The position numbers and the translations under genes are program-made. Shown in pieces: positions 32,301 through 43,031 of a DNA stretch of 64,000 bases. Positions within the stretch are counted from its first letter, which is position 1. Each line of letters opens with the position of its first letter. The DNA comes from Hsuehochloa calcarea (lineage: Eukaryota > Streptophyta > Magnoliopsida > Poales > Poaceae), in contig CM070594.1 in NCBI GenBank assembly GCA_036346395.1, forward strand, positions 57,273,519-57,337,518. The letters run 5' to 3'. The notes under the pieces are model-generated. The model made no database searches. It saw only the letters and a list, made by a program, of their open reading frames with translations, and had not been told where the DNA came from.

Positions 32301-35300
32301 CTTTAGGACTATCCTTTTCATTCGCAGTTTTGCTAGACTGCTTGCTTCCTGATGCCCCAGGGGAAGACTCACTTTTCGAGGAATCTCCAAGTGCAGATAT
32401 GTGGTCTTGGATGCTCCACCAGACAACAGACTTGTCCTTTCCTATTTAAAATTTGCATTTGAACCAAAGCTCACGTTATCACAGCGGCACACTCAAAGAA
32501 ATACAAGAAGGCACTGCTGTGTCCCTTGGGTCCTTTGAACTTGACAACAAAACTTTTAGGTCCCTCAACTTTTACAGGTGACTCAAGTTAGGTCCAAACC
32601 CAACTTAGCTAGCAATGATGCTCGCCTAGTTATCACATTGGCTGATTTGGTGATTGGATTCTATTTTCCGTCAATTTTCTGCATGTGTTGAAGTTGTCAT
32701 GCCATCTTCTTTTGGCAGCTACATCAGACTGGACCTGTCCTGACTCACATGTACAAGCTCAAATGGAATCAAAAGTTCAGTTATCAAGTTCACGGACCCT
32801 AATAACACAATTGCGCATTCTCTCAAAATATGTGATACAGTTCTCTCAAAATATGTGATACAGTTGTGCAAGTTTAGGAGCCTAACGTGTCCTTTACTAA
32901 ATAGAGGAAAAAAACACATGCAACATGGACAAATACAAGCCATTCGAACATAAACTATGATCATGACATCTCCAAATTTATTGGATTGTTACTTGTTAGG
33001 AATATAGGAAGATAAGTATAAAACTGATAATAGCTAGGCTTACAAAGAAGGGTACATATCCTATGGGAATGAGAGAGCTCATCAATGCAACAAGAGACAT
33101 TTTAGTAAGTATGACTTGAGATGTTTGAGGAAATTGGATCAATATTTAAATATATCCAAAAGGGGCAGAAATATAAAAGCATATAACAAGACAAAATTTC
33201 GCTAACCTCCGGATAGTACATATGGTTCTGCTGGACACATGGCAAGAGCGAACTCAGCATTTTCCTGATGTCCTCTTAATATCTGACAAACAGTTTAGGC
33301 TAATAAGCACTATGTCTGAAAAGCATAGAATTGGTACATTGAAAATCTTCCGATCTATTCTATTAAACCATGTTATGTCTATCCATGCTGTGCACTTCCT
33401 ATTTGCACAATCCACCATGCAAAACTACAATTTTCAGCATCTTAAAATGATACAGGTTCAGAACTAAAATAAGAAAACACACCAAATCAGGGCGAGATTC
33501 AGTTGCTCCTAGGACAGCATGTCTATTTGGCTGGGCCTCAACATCCCAAATAAGTACCTGCGTGTGTACGAAAAGGCTTAAATTCATAACAACATCACTG
33601 GGAAGCTAAGGGATTATTAACTCTTTCACAAGAATTAAACAGCAGCATATAGGCTTGGACATACATCTGGACTGTCGGTATGAGTGGCGATGATCTTACT
33701 GTTCTGTGGAAGCTCCCTGATTCGGTTAACCTGTGTACATGATAAAACATAAATAATACATCAACTATTGGGTTAACAAAGCATCTTGAACATTATACTC
33801 CATATCAAGGATTGAAAAACCGGAACCGGTTGAAATCCCGGTCGGCGGCCAGTAACGGTTACCAGAAATCCCGGAGAAAAAAAAACGGACGAATTTCAAA
33901 AACTGGTATTTGAATTGCCGATTTTGAAAGCCGGTTACCGGAAAAACTGGTCAAAAAAGGGGGGGAACCGACCGGAATTTTGAATTGACGAATTTTGAAT
34001 TAGAAAGTGTTTAATGAAGTGCATATTTAGCTCATACAATACGTAATCTAACATATTTCGCTCATATTTAGCTCATACAATATGTAATCTAAGATATTTA
34101 GCTTATATGAAGTGCAAACCGGCCAAAAACAATAATTCAAGCATATTTAGCTCATACAATACATAATCTAGCACAAAATAAGCCTAAACCAACCTAAGAA
34201 GTGATGAGAGAAGTTAAAAATTGAAATCTGAAATTGAAATTTTCCGACCGGTTACTGTTCACCCAGTCGGTACCGGGAAATCCGGTTACCGGCGGTAACC
34301 AGCCGGGATTTTTTTCCCTGCTCCATATAGGTAAGCAAGCTGAACCACAGAAACACAAGACTGAAAAGCAAATCTAAAAAAAAAAGATCTGACAACCTGA
34401 AATTCTCAAGATGAAGTGGATAACGTAAGTTGAGCAAGGAAAAGAGGAATCATCAAGATCCACAAAATAGTGTGAGCAACATGTAAACAAGATAACTTAA
34501 ATACAAAATAGCTGCAACCGCAACAAAAACAAAAGGACAGCTCTTACCTCGCCAGGATGAATTATAGTCTTGTACTTCTTTACAAAAGGCGATCGTGCTT
34601 CCTCATTGAACTGCAAGAAAAAACATACATTTGATCAGTTCCATGTAAACCGATTAAAAATCAGTAAAGGAATTCCTAATTCGGTCCTCTCGAGCAGGCA
34701 ATGTTAGTAAACTCCTTAGTGCATAATGATTCTCAGGAACCACCGGAGTTACACTACTGTAAACAGAAATTTTGCTAATTTGAAGATAAACAATAGTTCA
34801 GAAAGAAGGCATTGACACATGTCCTTATCACACAAGACAGAAGTCACGCAAATCTACATGTTCCAGTTGAGACAGATATAGTAATGTACTTATATAGATT
34901 GGCATAAGTACAAAACTTCAGTTGACACAATGTACTTATATAGATTGGACATAAGTACATACCTTCAGTTGACACAACAATGAGTCTACATCTGTGATTA
35001 CATTGAGATGACAAACTGACACCAAAATTAATTAACCACTGCAGGACATAAACTAAGGGAGGAATAAAAGGCAGAACAGACATATGCACACACATCTAAA
35101 AAAACACGCAGTTCTGCTTTTGACAAACCAAAACCGTAATGAATGAAACAAATAATGAATAACCTGTGATATATGTTCTGCAGCTGCAACCCTTGGTTTG
35201 ACAACTTCACAATTTGCGATAACCAGAGTATTAGGGACACTCCCATCCGTCTGAAACCATTGCATGGTAAACAAATGATATAGTTAGCTCCAAATAAGAA

Positions 35301-36237
35301 AATATAAATACTCATTAGCTAACAACACCTAAACATCAGCTGCAGATGCTAATTCAGAGCTTCATAACATCTCTAAATAGACCAAAAGAATATATGATGG
35401 CAGATGCACTCGCCTGCTCTGATAGGTAAAGGCGTTGACGATTCTTGTAGGAAGCCTTCTCGAACTGTGGGCCCCACCTGTTCCCAATCAACCATGAGAT
35501 CAGCAAATCAACAGTTACAGAACCATTATTGAGGGTCAAAAGCGGAGCAAAATCCAAGCAGCATGCTTTCAAACCGAATGACACTAATCTGCGATATTTT
35601 GTATTTAGCTTAGAAGTACCAGGTGAAAAGCTAAAATGCAGCACATCACTGATGCGCATAAAGCATGTCATCACCATTATGCTCTCACGCTCTAACAGAT
35701 AACAAGTAATCACATTAAAGACATAAAAAAAGGACGAACCCCATCCCACTAGCCATCAAATCTTAAAAAGAGATAATTCACTACAGCAAGTATTACATGA
35801 ACTTACCGAGTCCAAACCCCCAACTCAAACAGTCGCATCGCAAAAAAAACCCTGACCCAAAAAACCTAGCATCGCAGATCACTGACCCAGCCGGTCAGCC
35901 CCACCCCGCCCCGCCCCGCCATTCCCACCCCCACTCCATCCCCACCAACGCACCAACCACGCGACAGATCCGTACCCACCTCAAGCAGAGCCGCGCACCA
36001 AAACCCTAGATACGGACGCCCAGCACCCAAAACCCTAACCCGACAGGAATCTACACGGACGGCGGAAACGGCTAGAGAAAGGAGGAAGGAGTTGCGGGGC
36101 GGCGGGGATTACCGGCAGGAGAGGGACGGCCAGACGAGGTTGTGGTTGGCGAACCAGTCGTACAGGACGGGGATGAGCGACTTCCACTGCGCGTAGCGCT
36201 CGTCCACCGCCGCCCGTGACCCGCCTCTCTCCTTCAT
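29377..36237 (-). CDS. MSI4: MSI4/FVE-type WD40 histone-binding protein, 15 exons
   Basis: RBBP4/MSI-family WD40 protein; in plants MSI4/FVE works with histone deacetylase, Polycomb and CUL4-DDB1 complexes in the nucleus to silence genes such as those controlling flowering. Exons (minus): 36237-36113, 35477-35414, 35250-35164, 34610-34548, 33730-33665, 33557-33483, 33282-33207, 32441-32234, 31990-31909, 31283-31210, 31067-30956, 30843-30770, 30607-30546, 29737-29638, 29478-29377, about 456 residues. Start MKERGGSRAAVDERYAQWKS leads into the N-terminal helix and LVWPSLSC; WD repeats show VLIWDVE, CLILWDART and VRMWDRR. Phases match throughout. Introns 2 and 11 use GC donors (CAG|GCGAGT, CAG|GCATGT). 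Exon 12 has lost one T in a T run (GTTTTGGAAGC near 30818), which breaks the frame; it is a real lesion or a consensus error. Confidence 0.95.
31603..31712. mobile_element. ~110-bp MITE-like palindromic element in intron 9
   Basis: TTGGTTCTCTTGCCCACCC at the left and its near-complement GGGTGGGCAAGGAAACCAA at the right form 19-bp terminal inverted repeats. An internal hairpin pairs 31663-31679 with 31689-31705 perfectly. No target duplication was identified, so the superfamily is open. It lies in the intron between exons 9 and 10 of the FVE-type gene. Confidence 0.6.
32515..32905. mobile_element. possible degraded MITE in intron 7
   Basis: The left edge (GGGTCCTTTGAACTTGACAA and TAGGTCCCTCAACTTT) and the right edge (CAAGTTTAGGAGCCTAACGTG) are partly complementary, a pattern common in grass inverted-repeat elements. 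A 22-bp direct duplication (TCTCAAAATATGTGATACAG) lies at 32819-32863. Ends are uncertain. Confidence 0.35.
33806..34320. mobile_element. hAT-type non-autonomous element, 515 bp, with 8-bp target duplication
   Basis: The 8-bp direct repeat CTCCATAT at 33798-33805 and 34321-34328 flanks an element whose left end is CAAGGATTGAAAAACCGG and whose complemented right end is CAGGGAAAAAAATCCCGG. An 8-bp duplication is diagnostic of hAT. The interior is rich in ACCGG/CCGGT words and holds three ~30-bp repeats of CATATTTAGCTCATACAATA. It sits in intron 4 of the FVE-type gene. Confidence 0.92.
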
Positions 36238-36613
36238 CTCAGCTCCGCCGCTGGCCGCTGGACGCCGCCGGCGACTGCTCCGCTCCCTTTCGAGGCTGAG
36301 GTCACGCTCTCTCTGCTGCGGGAGGAGCGTCCCTGGAGTCTGGACTCTTCTGTCTGGCTCCCCGCTCGGTGATGGAACCACTGTGGCTGAGTGCGAGTAG
36401 AGACAGGTCACAGGAGTATCCTAGACCTAGGCAGTAGGCTCGGAGCCTCGGACCGGAAAGGAAAAAGGAAAGCGGCGCTTGGGCTGGGCCCTTTTGTACG
36501 TGGGCTGATGGGTACAGAGAATACGGGTGGACTTCGTAGGCTTTAGTGAGTTGGGTTAGACTCTTATTCATCTAGTAGGCCTCCTTCGAGAATTGTTGCA
36601 TCTCTTTTTCTTT
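36238..36613 (-). promoter_or_regulatory. 5' leader and proximal promoter of the MSI4/FVE-type gene
   Basis: The first ~170 bp upstream of the ATG are GC-rich with CT-rich tracts, as in grass 5' leaders; an in-frame upstream ATG at 36411 with no intervening stop would add 58 residues that do not resemble the family, so 36237 was chosen. No TATA box is obvious. Promoter length is cut short by the inverted-repeat element starting near 36614. Confidence 0.45.
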
Positions 36614-37795
36614 TTTTTTTTAAAAAGTCCACATAAAATTTGCTCGAATCGAGCACCCTAAAATATAAAATCGAATATCTAGTACCTTGAACTTTGCAAT
36701 CCGGTTTCTTTAACCTCTCACCTAGTTTCACAAATTGGTATTGCCCACGTGACGTGATGAGTGGGTTGTTTTGCCACGTGGTCTCACAAACTTGCTAAGT
36801 TTGGGTGAATGATAGTGGGACCCACAAAAGCTTCTCCCCAATCAAAACAGGGAGGAGGGAGCTACAAGGGGTGGCAGCTTGGGAGCCATCGTTTGTGCCA
36901 CCGTGATCCGCCTCGCCTTTTCCTACCAACTCGATGAAATTCTCCCAAAATTGTATGCTTCATATCGTGGTCACAAGCATATTCTTCATTCCCCTTCAAC
37001 CAATTTGGGTTTGGTCCACATGAGGTAGTGGATTTCCAGGTGATGCTCTGAGGCAACCCGATTGCTACACTATCATGGCCACTTCGAAGCTCCGCCCCAA
37101 ATTCGTCAACATCCCCTTACTCCTCCTCCAAATTAACCTAGCATCTAGCTATCATGTCTATGTGTGAAGCTCCTACGTGAGCTTCACCTCCCTATCTCGT
37201 CATTGCCCGCTGTCGCTATGCACTGCGTTGGCATCAGCTCAGCGATACTAAGCTTCGTCCATGTCATCACGTCGGCCTCATCCTCTCGATGACAACGGTG
37301 CAGTTGATGACCCCTTCCCATTTTCGGAGCCTCATCGCAGGCAAGGAGCTCCGCCATGCCAGCCCATCGCTGTTGTCAGCCCTTTACCAGCCACCTTCGC
37401 ACAAGCCGAGGCCACCCCTGGCCACCTCGTGTCGAGGTGATGCCTACGTGTGTACCGCCTCGATCTCTTCATCGCTGGACCTCGCCAGTCGTCATGTAGG
37501 AGCCATGCTCGCCAAGTGTTTGACGGAATGTCGCTCCATCCACCGCATCCACTGAGTGTCTTTCACCACGTCCTCAGCCCATGGGGCAAAACTTTTAAAT
37601 CATGATGCCAACTTGTTGGTCCACGTGGCAAAACCGTCCACTCGTCATGCCACACGGGAATAGTGCCTTAAGAAACTGGGTTAGGGGCTTATTTCAACCG
37701 GATTACAAAGTTCGGGGTGCTAGATAACCGGTTTTATAATTCAGGAGCAGAACGGACTTTCGAGCAAAGGTCGAGGTGTTACATGTATTTTTTCC
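36614..37795. mobile_element. element with ~150-bp terminal inverted repeats, Mutator-like
   Basis: 36641-36790 and the complement of 37600-37770 align over about 150 bp: TTTGCTCGAA, GAACTTTG(C/T)AATCCGGTT, GAGTGG(A/G)C and GGTTTTGCCACGTGG-like blocks. A 9-bp direct repeat TTTTTCTTT (36605-36613, 37796-37804) would fit Mutator but is low-complexity. The core is GC-rich and may be captured gene sequence, without a domain I recognise. It sits ~380 bp upstream of the FVE-type gene's start codon and could alter its promoter. Confidence 0.6.
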
Positions 37796-37804
37796 ATTTT
37801 TCTT

Positions 37805-38545
37805 TGATGCGGTGAGTCTGTGATTTATGCGACTACGCGAGTAGCCTGAAATGTGAGGTTTTGTCCAAAGTTGTTGACCTAACCAGCTATTCTGTCAAAG
37901 TTTCTCGTGTGTTGCTAACGTGCATGAGTATAAGGTAGGAATCGTACTTGTCAACATAAACGTACTTAGGGGCAACTGAAATTTCAACGGAGCAAATGTC
38001 GAACCCAAATTTTCTAATCCCGAATACTCTGTGAAAACACTGTGATATTCCCTGGATCAGTAGATAACACTCACATGCACATTGCTGAATCAATTTATAC
38101 ATAGCGTAAAACCATATCATTCATTAATTTGACATATCGGAGTTTACATAGACCGCTTCGGGCTAAATTTTACAATAAAGGCCGAACAAGTCAAATGATT
38201 ACATCACAAAAGTAGCGGAAGCGATAACGGAAGCAAAAAGGGTGATAGTACATCTCTCCACAGGTAAGCGACTAGGAAAACCTGTGTACGTCTGATATTA
38301 CCCGAAGAATTCAGATAATATAGGATGCATGCAAGTACCGGTGGAGTCAGCTAGACTGAGCTGAGACTAGAACGATTAAAGACTAAACTACACTTCAAAA
38401 ACTCCTGGGCCTTCAGGCGTCTGGTTCCTCGTAGTAGTCGAAAGCTTCAGGATTTCCTGCTTCTGAGGGTTTAGGGAAAGAGCGAGGATGAGCATAACTC
38501 CCGTGCTCGCAAGCCAACACACACGATGCAATATATACATACAAA
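37805..38545. other. degraded LTR-like sequence
   Basis: The block at 38100-38530 (TACATCACAAAAGTAGCGGAAGCG, CGAGGATGAGCATAACTCC) resembles U3 sequence of grass gypsy LTRs, but no ends were found. The rest holds nothing recognised. Confidence 0.4.
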
Positions 38546-38549
38546 AAAA

Positions 38550-40255
38550 ACATTTACTGCAACCTCGATACGATTTTATTGTCATCTTAGCCAACTAATA
38601 CAAACAAGTGGATAACTAACTAGCAAACAATTGGTAGCTTGTTTTGTACACAAATGTTTCTTTTCTTATTTTTGCAATAACTTTTGATTGGAAGCTCCGA
38701 TTCACGAACGGTTTACATCGGTAGCTTGGTTACAACGAATGTAATAGAACGATATAAGTCTCACAAAACAAAAATCTCTATGTGTTTACTAAAAAAAATT
38801 ACTACATCGCTAAAAGAGAGTTACTACAACCTCCACATTACTTTACCGTCATCTTAGCCAACTAGTACAGACAAGTAGATAACTAACTAGCAAATAATCA
38901 GTTCCTTGTTTTGTACATTAATGTATTTTCTTGTTTTAGCAATAACTTTTGATTAGAAGCTCCGATCACGAACGGTATTCACTGGTAGCTTGGTGACAAC
39001 GAGGGTAACAAAATGATATAAGTCTCGCAAATAAAAATCTCTCTGTGTATTTACTAAAACAATTATTGCATCGCTAAAAGAGATTTACTACAGCCTCCAC
39101 ATGACTTTACTGCCCTATTACAAAAAGATTCACTGTATCTACACATGACTTTATTGTTCTGTTACAAAAAAAAATTACTACAACCTCCACATGACTTTAC
39201 TGCCCTGTTACAAAAAAACATTTACTGCAACCTCGACTTGACTTTATTGTTGTCTTAGCCAACTAGTACAAACAAGTAGATAACCAACTAGCAAATAATT
39301 GGTAGCTTATTTTTATACACGAATATTTTTTCCTTGTTTTTTGCAATAACTTTTGATTGAAAGTTCCGATTCATGAACGGTTTACATCGGTAGCTTGGTT
39401 ACGACGAAGGTAATAAAATAATATAAATCTCACAAATAAAAATATCTCTGTGCGTTTATTAAAAAAGATTTACTACATTGCTGAAAGAGAGTTATTACAA
39501 CCTTCACATGACTTTACTGTCATCTTAGACAACTAGTATAGATAAGTAGATAACTAACTAGCAAATAATCAGTTCCTTGTTTTGTACATTAATACATTTT
39601 TCTTCTTTTCATAATAACTATTGATTAGAAGCTCGAACCACGAACGGTTTTCACTAGGTAGTTTGGTGACGACGAGGGTAACAAAATGATATAAGTCTCG
39701 CAAATAAAAATCTCTCTGTGCATTTACTACAAAATTTTATTGCATCGCTAAAAGAGATTTACTACAACCTCCTTATGATTTTACTGCTCTGTTATAAAAA
39801 GATTTACTGCAACCTACACATGACTTTATTTCTCTGTTACAAAAAAAATACTACAACCTTCACATGACTTTACTGCTCTGTTAAAAAAAATTACTGCAAC
39901 CTCAACATAACTTTATTGTCATCTTAGACAACTAGTACAAACAAGTAGACATCCAACTTCTTAGCCAACTAGTACAAACAAGTAGACATCCAACTAGCAA
40001 ACAATTGGTAGCTTGTTTTGTACACAAATATTTCTTTTCTTGTCTTCACAATAACTTTTGATTGGAAACTCTGATTCACAAACGGTTTTCACTGGTAGCC
40101 TAGTGATGACGAGGGTAACAAAATGATATAAGTCTCACAAATAAAAACATCTCTATACGTTTACTAAAAAAAGATTTACTTCAACGCTAAAAGAGAGTTA
40201 CTACAACCTCTACATGATTTTACCGCTATGTTGTACAAAAAATTATTGGACTCCA
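38550..40255. repeat. satellite-like tandem array with alternating short and long units
   Basis: The core GCAATAACTTTTGATTGGAA recurs near 38675, 38938, 39345, 39610 and 40049, i.e. spacings of about 263, 407, 265 and 439 bp. Other shared words are ACTAGTACAAACAAGTAGAT, ACGAACGGTTT and TTTACTACAACCTCCACATG. The long units carry extra copies of the ACTACAACCTCCACATGACTTTACTG segment. Adjacent short plus long units make a ~670-700-bp higher-order repeat. It encodes nothing. Confidence 0.88.
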
Positions 40256-40861
40256 CTTGTAGTTTACTAGCACATCCAGCCGTGCGCGTATGAAACAATC
40301 GTAAAAAATATAAACGCGATGATACATGCGACAGTAAAATTGCTATCACAATTACTCTAAACCTCGTCATAACGGGCACTGGACGCGTGACATCACATGT
40401 AGGGGGTTGGGGGTTAGTGGGCCAAAATGGTATGTTCGACGCTTCGTAAGATCGGATTGGTCGGCGCACGGTGGGCAGATTAGTGTGTGTGTGTCCAGCA
40501 AGAAAAAGAAAATTACACATAAGTCCATCTAGACTGAACTGCAGATACACAAGAAGAAGCAAGAACTTTGTCGTTTCCGATGAGCTTTCGTTGGAGGTAC
40601 AAGAGATGGCCGACGCTAACTAGATGTCAACGAGGTCGCCAGAGATTTTTATAATGGTCGGCGATGATCTTGAGGTAATTCTGCTGGGCGGGAGGCATAG
40701 CTTCGCAAAGGTTGAAGGACCAGGTTTAAAAACTAGATGTGGGTATATATGAGTGTGAGTAGACCTGTTCAAACATCGAGCTGGGTCGGGATTCGGGCAG
40801 GGCCTAGAAAGGCCGGTTTCGAACCCAAACCCGACTCGGCCCGAAAAATTCATTTATCATT
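40256..40861. other. intergenic, nothing recognised
   Basis: Mixed sequence between the satellite array and the inverted LTR-like repeat. No coding or RNA gene is supported. A minus frame at 40853-40620 is open but featureless. Confidence 0.45.
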
Positions 40862-41130
40862 TTAAAAATATTGTACTCGGAGGTATAATACTCTTAACTA
40901 TATTACTCGGTACTCGAAGCTACAATACTCATAGCTACAAGATTACTCGAGTTCAATCGAAAAGGATTATCGAGCATCAACGATTAAACTACCTGATACA
41001 AGGCATGGTCCGACCACTCACACTAAAAATCCAACAACCGAAACTTTTACAACCGCAAATGTCAATACAACCTAAACATTAATTATTCATCATCACAAAG
41101 TCTACGACCAGTCCACGTGATCTAATACTT
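40862..41130 (-). repeat. truncated inverted copy of the 5.0-kb LTR-like repeat
   Basis: Its complement matches 5046-5340: GTGGACTGGTCGTAGACTTT, GATGAATAATT, ACATTTGCGGTTGT(A/G)AAAGTTTCG, a TTGGATTT core and the GAGTAxxGAGTA tail. Identity by eye is high with small indels. Only the first ~270 bp are present. Confidence 0.8.
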
Positions 41131-41946
41131 ATGTTGTGAAATTAGTAGCATATGTTTGTTGATGTAGCACGTAGCAATAATTTTAGCATCCTGTATAGTG
41201 GTTGAGGGGGTCAGATCAATGAAAAGCTAATGGGGAAAAAAAATGTGAAAGGCTTTAGCCATGGTTGAAATTCGGAGACCACACTTTTAACATACTTATT
41301 GCGTGTTCAGCCTAATTCTAGTTACCTGGGAAAAGAAGAGGCGAGAGGTCTACGTGGGTCGTGGGTGGCTTGTCTGATTGCCATCGAAGACAAGGCATCC
41401 GCAACACGCAAGGCACTTCTTCGCTGGTTTGCTTTCCCTTCTTTGTTTGCCCTTTTGAAAAAGAACGGAAAATGGATAGTTTTTGCACTGTGGGACTAGA
41501 TGATCACTAAATCCATTGCTGAGTCATTCCACTTTCGAAAATGCTCCACACATGGAACCGCAATATGTGGGCTTTAATTGTCCCCCGTTTTGCTTGGAAC
41601 ATTGTAGCGAAGGATGACCTCACTGATCGAGGATGTAGCGTGACAACAAACTGTGCCAAAACTTTATAATTGTTGCCAACTCTGATCGATCGAGTACATT
41701 GGACCATTCTAAATCATGATTCCAGCTTGTTTAGCTACCCTGGCCCTGGCCGTCAACAAACTACTAGCTTTGGAGGTACATTTTGTGTGAAATTAAGAAA
41801 TAGTTTAGAATGGTCGGTCCAACTCCAACGTACTCGATCTCGGTGGCCTCTGAGCATGCAAGCTTGTTTGGGAAGCAATAGTCGTACGCTAACCGCACTG
41901 TCAAACTAAAAATAGTTAATGCAGAATGCACAGTGCTATAAACATG
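41131..41946. other. intergenic, nothing recognised
   Basis: No convincing gene, RNA or repeat. It ends in the ATG target duplication (41944-41946) of the CACTA element. Confidence 0.5.
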
Positions 41947-42029
41947 CACTACTACAGAACAGACCTTTGGTCGAACTGCCAAATGGGCAATAGTCTCGGA
42001 GAAAATTGCGTCCGAGACAAAAAAGATCT

Positions 42030-42255
42030 TTAGTCCCGGTTGGTGACACCAACCGGGACTAAAAGTCCCCTGCCCAACGGCTCGGTGGCGTGCTTTGCAG
42101 AGGCGTTTAGTCGGTTGGTGTTACCAACCGACTAAATCAACCTTTAGTCCCGTTGTTACTACAATCCGGGACTAAAGATTTAGTCCCGATTGTAGTACCA
42201 ACCGGGACTAAAGGTTGAGATTTAGTCCCGCTGGTAACACCAACCGACTAAATGT
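42030..42255. repeat. left subterminal palindromes of the CACTA element
   Basis: Several copies of TTTAGTCCCGGTTGGTNNNACCAACCGGGACTAAA-type inverted units occur here; such subterminal units are the binding sites of the element's TNPA-like protein in known CACTA systems. Confidence 0.85.
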
Positions 42256-43031
42256 CTCTTCTATTTAAACCCTGCTTGGCGTTAAATCACACAGAGCCGA
42301 ACGCCGTCGCCGCCGCCGGACACGCCACCGCCATTGTCACCACCGCCGAGCCGCTCATTCACTCAACCGTATTCACCGCGTGTTCGCGGTAAGCTCTCGA
42401 TGCTAACCTCGCCGTCCATTATGAAAAATATGAAATGTAAAATTTGAATAATTTTTATATGTTATAAAATTGCCAATTAATTCATAAATGGAACTTTCAT
42501 GATTTTTGTAGGCCACAATAAATTTTTAAAAGTCATGAAATTTGTTATTCCACTAAGTTACACTGTGAACAGTCCATATAAAAATTTTAAGATTATTTGG
42601 ACAAAGTTGAATTTATACCTATTTTATGCTTATTTATTTAATTATTATTCCATGAATTTTGTAGGCTAAATTAATGATCCAAAATTCTGAAAATTGTTTT
42701 GCCATCTAATTAGGCTATGAACTATCTGTACAAAAATGTTGGGATCAATCAAGACTTTTATTTTTCACCTTATTTAATAATTATTTAAATAAATGAAAAT
42801 GACTTTTACATGTGTTAGTTAGGTTAAGCTTTGAGAGGTGTTTGATGAGATAAGTCTTATCTTATCAGATCCAACCTCTTGGGTAAAAATAATAAATATT
42901 AATTTTGTTTTAATAAATAAGTTTAATATTTAATTATTAAGTAATTTTTGGGTAGCCTCTATCATGTGTAATATCCGGGAAAAATTTGAAACTTAAAATT
43001 TAATTATGTGATATGTCATATAATGCAGACG

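Noticed and set aside
36235..36411. Upstream in-frame ATG of the FVE-type gene adding 58 residues
   Set aside because: The added residues are arginine/serine-rich leader-like sequence unlike the family; MKERGG at 36237 fits as the start. N-terminal extensions do exist in eudicot MSI4, so this remains slightly open.
38550..40255. CRISPR-like array
   Set aside because: Units are hundreds of bases long and drifted, there are no short identical repeats with unique spacers, and this is a plant nuclear sequence.
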